A stretch of DNA of 64,000 nucleotides. Origin: Ottelia alismoides. Its lineage: Eukaryota; Streptophyta; Magnoliopsida; Alismatales; Hydrocharitaceae. Position numbers and translations under genes: made by a program. Shown piece after piece: positions 58,320-64,000 of this stretch. Numbering within the stretch: position 1 is the stretch's first letter; each line of letters starts with the position of its first letter. The notes under the pieces were generated by a model that worked only from the letters and a program-made list of their open reading frames with translations, ran no database searches and was not told the origin of the DNA. Location of the stretch: positions 1,054,001 through 1,118,000 of the forward strand of contig JAZKJV010008883.1 in NCBI GenBank assembly GCA_037367405.1, given 5' to 3'.

Positions 58320-60574
58320 CTCCCTCGATCAATGGAACTAACCAACAACAACTCAAGCCTAGAAGTAAGTCTGTGGTCTTGGTCCGGTTAGGACCTCGAT
58401 ATCCGGGTAGGACTTCAAAGTCCAGGTTGAACCTCACACTATGACTCTGAGGTATGGTGTACGCCTCAGGGTTGGGGTGCCTCCGTAGGCATGCGATGGT
58501 GTCTTGCATCCTAACTAAGTTCCCAACACTCCTTCTAGCTTGTTCTCTCAACTCACATTGATCCTCGATCGACACATGTGATAGCTCGCTCCCGAAGGTG
58601 TACGTGTACTAACAACTCTCTCTCTCAACATTCGCTCCTCGTTAGTCTCGACTAACGGTACTATCGTCATTAGTCTCATAGCGGAAAAGTCTAAAGATCA
58701 CATATCTCTTACCCTATCACGGGGTCATAAACCTGACAGAAAGGTATTGATGAAGTTTTTAGTGTTTGTTACCCACTACCCCATCACCAGTGCATGACAT
58801 GGTGGAAAGGTAATAATGAAGTCATCAGTGTCTGCTAACCACTACCCCATCACCAGTGCATGACATAGCAGAAAGGTACAAATGGTGACATTGATGTCTA
58901 CTGACCACTACCCCATCACCAGTGCACGACATAGTGGAAAGGTATTTATGGGACATCAATGTCTACTGATGAAATTTCATCTTAACTGGGCAATTGGTGA
59001 AATGTCACAAGTCTGTTAATCACAATCCCATCACCAGAGCACAACCTGATGGAAGAGTAATAATTATAGCGGTGAGGAAACCCCCGAAGGGATTCGTCTG
59101 CTCTCGCCAATCCCAGTGGAAGTGTGGTCCAAGGGAAAGGCAGTGGTAGTACGACTACTACGCCACTGGAGGCAGGAAAGAGAAGAGGTAAGCCTGCCGG
59201 ACCCGACTTCCTCTCTCGTTGCTCAACTCCCGGAGGAGAAGAGCTAAGTAAAAACCAGACGAGCTCGTAACTAACTGCAGAGAACCCCCAACCCAGGCTC
59301 TCAAAGAAAAACCAACGGGTCAGCGGAATGGTATAGACAACTCGTGGATCCCAACGAAGCGTAAAAACCGAGCCGGCTCGAAGAAAACACGTAAAAAGAC
59401 TGGGATCCTAGACCCATGCTCTCAATGTCCGCTACCCAAGCCTGAGCGACCTCATCTCCTGCTCAGGTGAGGGTCACCGCGCCCTCGCACAGTCGGAGCA
59501 CCATTCTCCATGACTGATCATATGTGACATCACCATTTCTTTTTCATGTTACTCCCTAAGCGTCTATGGTTTCTTTGATTTGTTTCACATCTACAAGTTA
59601 TCGGTCCTAGACCCGAACTTGTTCTATAAGAACCTCTATTGATCCAAGGTCGACGATACAGACCTGATACGATAGTCTCTCTCTAATTTCCTACTCAAGA
59701 ACATCAATCTTATGTTCTTGGCTATCTTATCGGAAACTTCTTTCATTCCTACGCCCCAAAAGATTCGAAAAAACCTACAAGGATCGGGCTACTCCTTAGA
59801 GGAAGACTTGCTTCATGGCAAGTTCATATAGACTTATTTTCCTGTATAGTAACTACATATATATATATATATCCTTAAGATCGTCCCCAAATTTCTAAAT
59901 ATCATAATAGGTGTTTCAAGCCCACCTTTATAAGTAGCAATTATCCTAGGCATGCTCTAAAATGATTACAAATAGAGATTTACCCTATTCACTTTTTGAT
60001 CACCCCAAAACATTGTCATTGTGTGTGTATACTTCATAATAATCCAAGGCATCTAGTCCTTTTAAGTTCACACCCAACTTCATGATTTTAAAGATGCTAT
60101 TTAGGTGTTTAATTTACTTTAAGGTCTAACATTTAAAGGGGTATGTTAGAGAGTATGACATGCTCCAAACATGTATCTATTCCACTCATAGACCTATGTG
60201 TATAATAAGCATATGGTTGCAATCTTAATCCCTCTCCTAACTGGGATTAAATCAATAATTGATTTCCCATTTCAATATAGGGAAACAAGGGGACTTGGTG
60301 TTTTTAAAACTTATTAAAGGATGCCTAAAAGTTTGATTAAACATGCACTCTACGATGGAATTTGGTCACAGTTTTGTTCATGGACAACAACCAAATTAGT
60401 CTCAAAATCTTCATCAAAACCAATCCAAATACATGGGTTTCATGTGTATTACATTCCCTAAATATCTATAGTCAAATCCCCCAAAGGATGTCTAAGGATA
60501 TTGTCAAAATCATGTATGTTCTTAGTCCTAAGGCAACCATCTCCAATCTGAACATTCAGTGGAGATATCATATA

Positions 60575-60956
60575 GGTAGTCAATAACTCCTAAAAAACTC
60601 TTCATTTTTCTAAAACAAACCCATGGATTAATGGTTGATATGAAAGAGTATATATTAAAAAGTAATTACACTCAAGGAAACATGAAGAAACTCCCCAAAT
60701 ACATCCTAAAACTCTAATTTAAAAAGCATGGACAGATCTGGACATTCAATGTCATGTAGGATATAGGTAGTCAACAACTCTTCAAAACTACTTATTTTTC
60801 TAAAACAACTCCATGGACTAAAGGTTAATATGAAAGAGTATATACCAACAAGTAATTTCACTCAAGGAAACATGGAGAAACTCCTCAAAAGCATCTTAAA
60901 ATACTAACTTAAAGTTCATGGACAGATCTGGACACATTCAGTTACATGCATATGTC
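60575..60956. repeat. 191-bp degenerate tandem repeat, copy in 5' LTR
   Basis: Units start at 60575 and 60766; same array as 51011-51392. Confidence 0.85.
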
Positions 60957-62139
60957 AACATCCAAAACATTTCTAATCACCTAAATTTTCAAATTTAAAA
61001 CCAAGAATTATAAGCCAATTTATTGGGGTCATAATCAATAAGTAAATCTACTCAAGGGAATTTAAAGAAGACTCCCAAATCATGCAAGTTATTGGCCAAT
61101 ATTTACAACAACAAATCTGAAAATTTCAGTGGACAGTCCATGTATAGCCTCTTTAAGATGTTATAATCACATGCAATTTCGTATTTAACTTCATGGATTT
61201 AAGTCTACCTTAATGGAGTATTAATCAACATATGATTCTACCCAAGAGAACCCAAGAAAGACCTCAAAATACATGTCTAACTTAGATTAAAAGGATGATA
61301 CACAGATTCTGAACACAATGAAAACCGTGCACATAAAGTCTATTTTTCTCAATTTTTTTGCAACAAAAACCTCAAAACTAAGGCTTGATTTTAGATCTGA
61401 GATATAAGTGGTAAAAACTCTACATACGGCAGCAAGAGAAGGGCTAAATTTGTACCTCAAATCAAGCTTTCAAAAGCTTGAAGAAGAACTCTCCAAGAAA
61501 ATGTTGGGCTGTCCACACCTTGAGCTTCAAGCTTGGATTCCTCCTCTTCTTTGGCCCTTGATCTTACATGCAATGTAAGATCCAAGATCCTCTCCTTCCC
61601 AGCTTTGATTTGAGCCCAAGAACTCGAATTTTGGTGGAGAAATGAGGGAGAAAACTAAAAAAGAAGATGGAGATCCATAGATTTTTCAGCCATGGAGAAA
61701 AGAGCTCCAAGGTTTCAAGAGGAAGAAGATGAAGTGGGAGGAAGGGGTGACGCCTATGGGAGGTTATATCCTTGGGAAAATTGCAACATAAACCCCACCA
61801 ACTCCTCCTAATTGCATCCAAGGCCCACCCATGAATAGTAATCACATTACTAATCATACTTAGCCACTTAATCACCTCTAGCTACAATTATCACAATTAG
61901 CCACTAATGGCATATCTAATTTCCATCAAGCTCACTAATGATTCACCATCTTGTCTTAATTAGTCATTAGGATTTAAGGATGTTACATATTATATCTATC
62001 TCTCCCTATCTCTCTACCTCTCTCATATATACACTCTATATGAGTACTGAAGGGAAGATGCATGTGTAATTGAAATACACAAAGGAAGGTTGCAGGTGGC
62101 GAGGAGGATCGTGTAGGGATCTTCGAAGGTGATTTTTGG

Positions 62140-62489
62140 GGGGGAGAATGCATATAGAATGAGGAAGGAGGGGTTAGGCGATGTTCTGTTTAAGGCTTCT
62201 TGCGAGCACACTTATGTGCTCACCCATGGCTACGCAGGTGCTCGCCTAAATATTGACACACGCCCACATGAACCGCGCATAAAATTTCAAGTGGGCGAGC
62301 AAATGTGCAATACAAGTGCTCGCCCATATTTCTAGATGCGCGCCATGCGACCGCGCATCATAATTCAAATTGGTGAGAAGCCTAGGCGAGCACATGTGAT
62401 CTTCCTGTGCTCGCCCAAAGTCAGGAAAGCACGTGTGCTCGCCCATGAAAAGCTAGGATGTGCACGCCAATCGCACCTTTTTTGTAGTG
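62140..62489. mobile_element. Right end of a second CACTA element, left end not found
   Basis: It ends GCACGCCAATCGCACCTTTTTTGTAGTG at 62489 (terminal GTAGTG, then ACT). That matches the right end of the element at 37674-43886 over the terminal inverted repeat. The preceding 300 bp carries GGCGAGCACA / TGTGCTCGCC subterminal words (about 62203, 62227, 62293, 62318, 62383, 62408, 62435). No CACTACAAAA left end was found between 43887 and 62140, so either the left end decayed or only a fragment remains, with the Tekay element beside it. Confidence 0.75.
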
Positions 62490-63448
62490 ACTTAATTCCT
62501 CGAGTTCCAATAATTTATGCGGTGAACTAAGGTTGTGTCGAAATAGGCCATCTTGATGGTTATAACACTCTTTTACTCTTGATTAATTATTAAATGAACT
62601 GTACCTTACAATTAGTTCAATTTAGTTTGCTTGTACAAGGGTCGTTTCAATCTCTACCAAGGGAAGGGAGTGACTCTAAATCTCATGTTGAGTAATATTC
62701 AGTGATTTAAGATCGGGAACTGCTTATTCACTATAAGCATGGGTCTGTCAGTAAACTTACTATGTACATGTATCTAAAAGTCATATTTTATACATATACA
62801 CTATTTATACCCAATGCCACAAAATCCTATAAAAAAGAACGCACAATAAGGGATGCCTATTCCAAAAATATATATGCTAAGCAAATTTCTACCAAAGAAA
62901 AATATACTCAATTAACTCAGCTCTACCAAACAAGCCAAGTAGCAGACCAATATTGCTACTAGTTTAAAAGCGGCCAAAGAGGCCCAGAGTTATGATCTAT
63001 AAAAAGAAAAAAATGAGAGCAACAGACCAATGTAATTTAAGAAAAACCTCAGAAAATTCAAGTTCTCTACAATTTGCATCCATCTTTTTTTGTTGCCAGA
63101 TTCATGTGAAATGAGAATAAACCTAGATATAGAGAGAATAGAGGCTTTAGATTTTATGAATTTCTTGGTACCTTCCTTAAGGATGTACGGTGTAATTGTC
63201 TCATAAATTGAGAAGAGTTATAACTTTCACACATAGTTTAAAATCAACTCAAGGTTGAAACGAATATGTATGTCGACTAGGATGTGCTGACTTGACATAA
63301 AGATGAAACCAACTAAAGTTAATAGAATCGATGGATGCTAAATTGAATACTCGAATTTAAGGGTATCCTGAAGAAATTATTAATCTAAAGCTCGACTCAG
63401 TCTATATTTGTTACTTGTTCGAACTTGGCATAAAATATGGGTGTCTGG
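62490..63448. other. AT-rich DNA, no gene recognised
   Basis: No family or repeat recognised on either strand; short frames only. Confidence 0.4.
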
Positions 63449-64000
63449 TGTAACACCTCTTTGTACACTCTTTAAATATTCTTTAAATTTTTTTTCTTGA
63501 CATGTCATTTTCTTGCTCGGGAATAGCAAGATTTAAGTATGAGGGTATGATGAATCAACAATTCATTATATCATTGTGCTCGAACTAAACATAATCTTGA
63601 GTTAGGTTCACATATTTTAACCTTGTTTTGTGCATAGCTTCTATCACCTAATCTTTATGTGTATTCCCTAAAATGTTCATAAAAACAAAACTCTATAAAT
63701 CAAGTCATCTAAAAATAAATGCATTTCAAACTAACCTGGGTTTGCTCTCCTTGTAAATAACTAAATTTACTCCATCTTTACCATCAAAGCATAAAATTAC
63801 CTCAAATTGAATGCATAACAGTAGATGCACATGATATAAAGTAACAATGTGTATTTGCTACCTAAAAGTATTGAGTGCGATAAGTATTCATATAAAGATC
63901 TACCTATATAATAACCATATGTATCCAGCATATATCCAAGATATAGTATACATACATGACTTTTTTTTGCATACAATTAATTCATACACATGATTTCTAG
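63449..64000. mobile_element. Possible gypsy LTR running off the window
   Basis: It starts TGTAACACCTCTTTG, like the first bases of gypsy LTRs, followed about 50 bases on by TTTTTTTTCTTGACATG. That is a layout like the Tekay LTR, where a T run precedes AAACATGACATT. No end, primer site or coding part is inside the window. Confidence 0.3.

Larger units (their letters stand above)
48011..61987 (-). mobile_element. Tekay/Del-type Ty3/gypsy (chromovirus) element, near-intact
   Basis: A complete element of 13,977 bp. LTRs of 4413 and 4418 bp (48011-52423, 57570-61987) begin TGTAAC and end GTTACA on the plus strand. The exact 5-bp target duplication TATTA lies at 48006-48010 and 61988-61992. The primer-binding site for initiator-Met tRNA is at 57554-57565. 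One uninterrupted gag-pol frame of 1614 residues fills the interior, with a chromodomain-like tail. The LTRs differ at only one to two bases per hundred in the blocks compared by eye, so insertion is recent on the scale of this window. It inserted close to an old Athila remnant. The polypurine tract is atypical. Confidence 0.97.
57570..61987 (-). repeat. Tekay 5' LTR (4418 bp)
   Basis: Contains the element promoter in this orientation (transcription toward lower coordinates). Nearly identical to 48011-52423; small differences include extra TC and TA units near 58620 and 59865. Frames of 103 codons (61564-61875) and 88 codons (58309-58575) lie in it, the first close to its outer end. Confidence 0.97.

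Noticed and set aside
37674..62489. One giant outer CACTA element from 37674 to 62489
   Set aside because: The flanking trinucleotides disagree more (TTA against ACT) than for 37674-43886 (TTA against TGA), and the closer pair encloses a coherent two-gene element.
1..64000. tRNA, rRNA or known small-RNA genes
   Set aside because: No cloverleaf or rRNA signature noticed by eye; only the tRNA-complementary primer sites of the retrotransposons.

Overview
The window is typical of a transposon-dense chromosome region of a flowering plant. There are spliceosomal introns, plant-type Ty1/copia and Ty3/gypsy retrotransposons, LINE, CACTA and hAT DNA transposons, many small foldback elements (MITEs) and very AT-rich filler. 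I could not identify the species. There is no bacterial-style operon, CRISPR array or defence system. The only long intact reading frame is a retrotransposon polyprotein; every host-like gene I recognise is broken.

Layout. 1-5170: AT-rich DNA with a decayed copy of a widespread uncharacterised plant protein family (about 1838-3003), two related MITEs and a CA/TA microsatellite. 5171-10426: an old copia element (minus strand, 150-bp LTRs, target duplication GGTTC). 11898-13331: an unclassified TIR element with a GC-rich core. 16492-19349: a 5'-truncated LINE with a 9-bp target duplication. 19383-24688: a CACTA-type MITE whose first five bases were used as the target of a second copia element (19388-24361). 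25234-33228: at least five hAT-like elements, two with perfect 8-bp target duplications. One of them (27062-28665) interrupts a relic serine O-acetyltransferase gene on the minus strand. 34162-35586: a large imperfect inverted repeat. 37674-43886: an En/Spm-like CACTA element with two plus-strand genes; its TNP2-like transposase gene has lost its catalytic core, and its spliced second gene has one damaged splice acceptor. 46640-47760: the RT/RNase H remnant of an Athila-like gypsy element. 48011-61987: a nearly intact Tekay/Del-type gypsy element (minus strand) with 4.4-kb LTRs, target duplication TATTA and a 1614-residue gag-pol frame. 62140-62489: the right end of a second CACTA element of the same family as the one at 37674. 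63449 to the edge: a possible further gypsy LTR.

The insertions can be layered in time. By eye the two LTRs of the first copia element differ at over a tenth of positions, those of the second copia at about a dozen of 144, and those of the Tekay element at only one to two per hundred. Flanking duplications give direct proof of nesting: copia inside the CACTA MITE, and hAT inside the acetyltransferase gene. Nothing here works as a host pathway. The plausibly active components are the Tekay element and, in trans, the ends of the CACTA and hAT elements.
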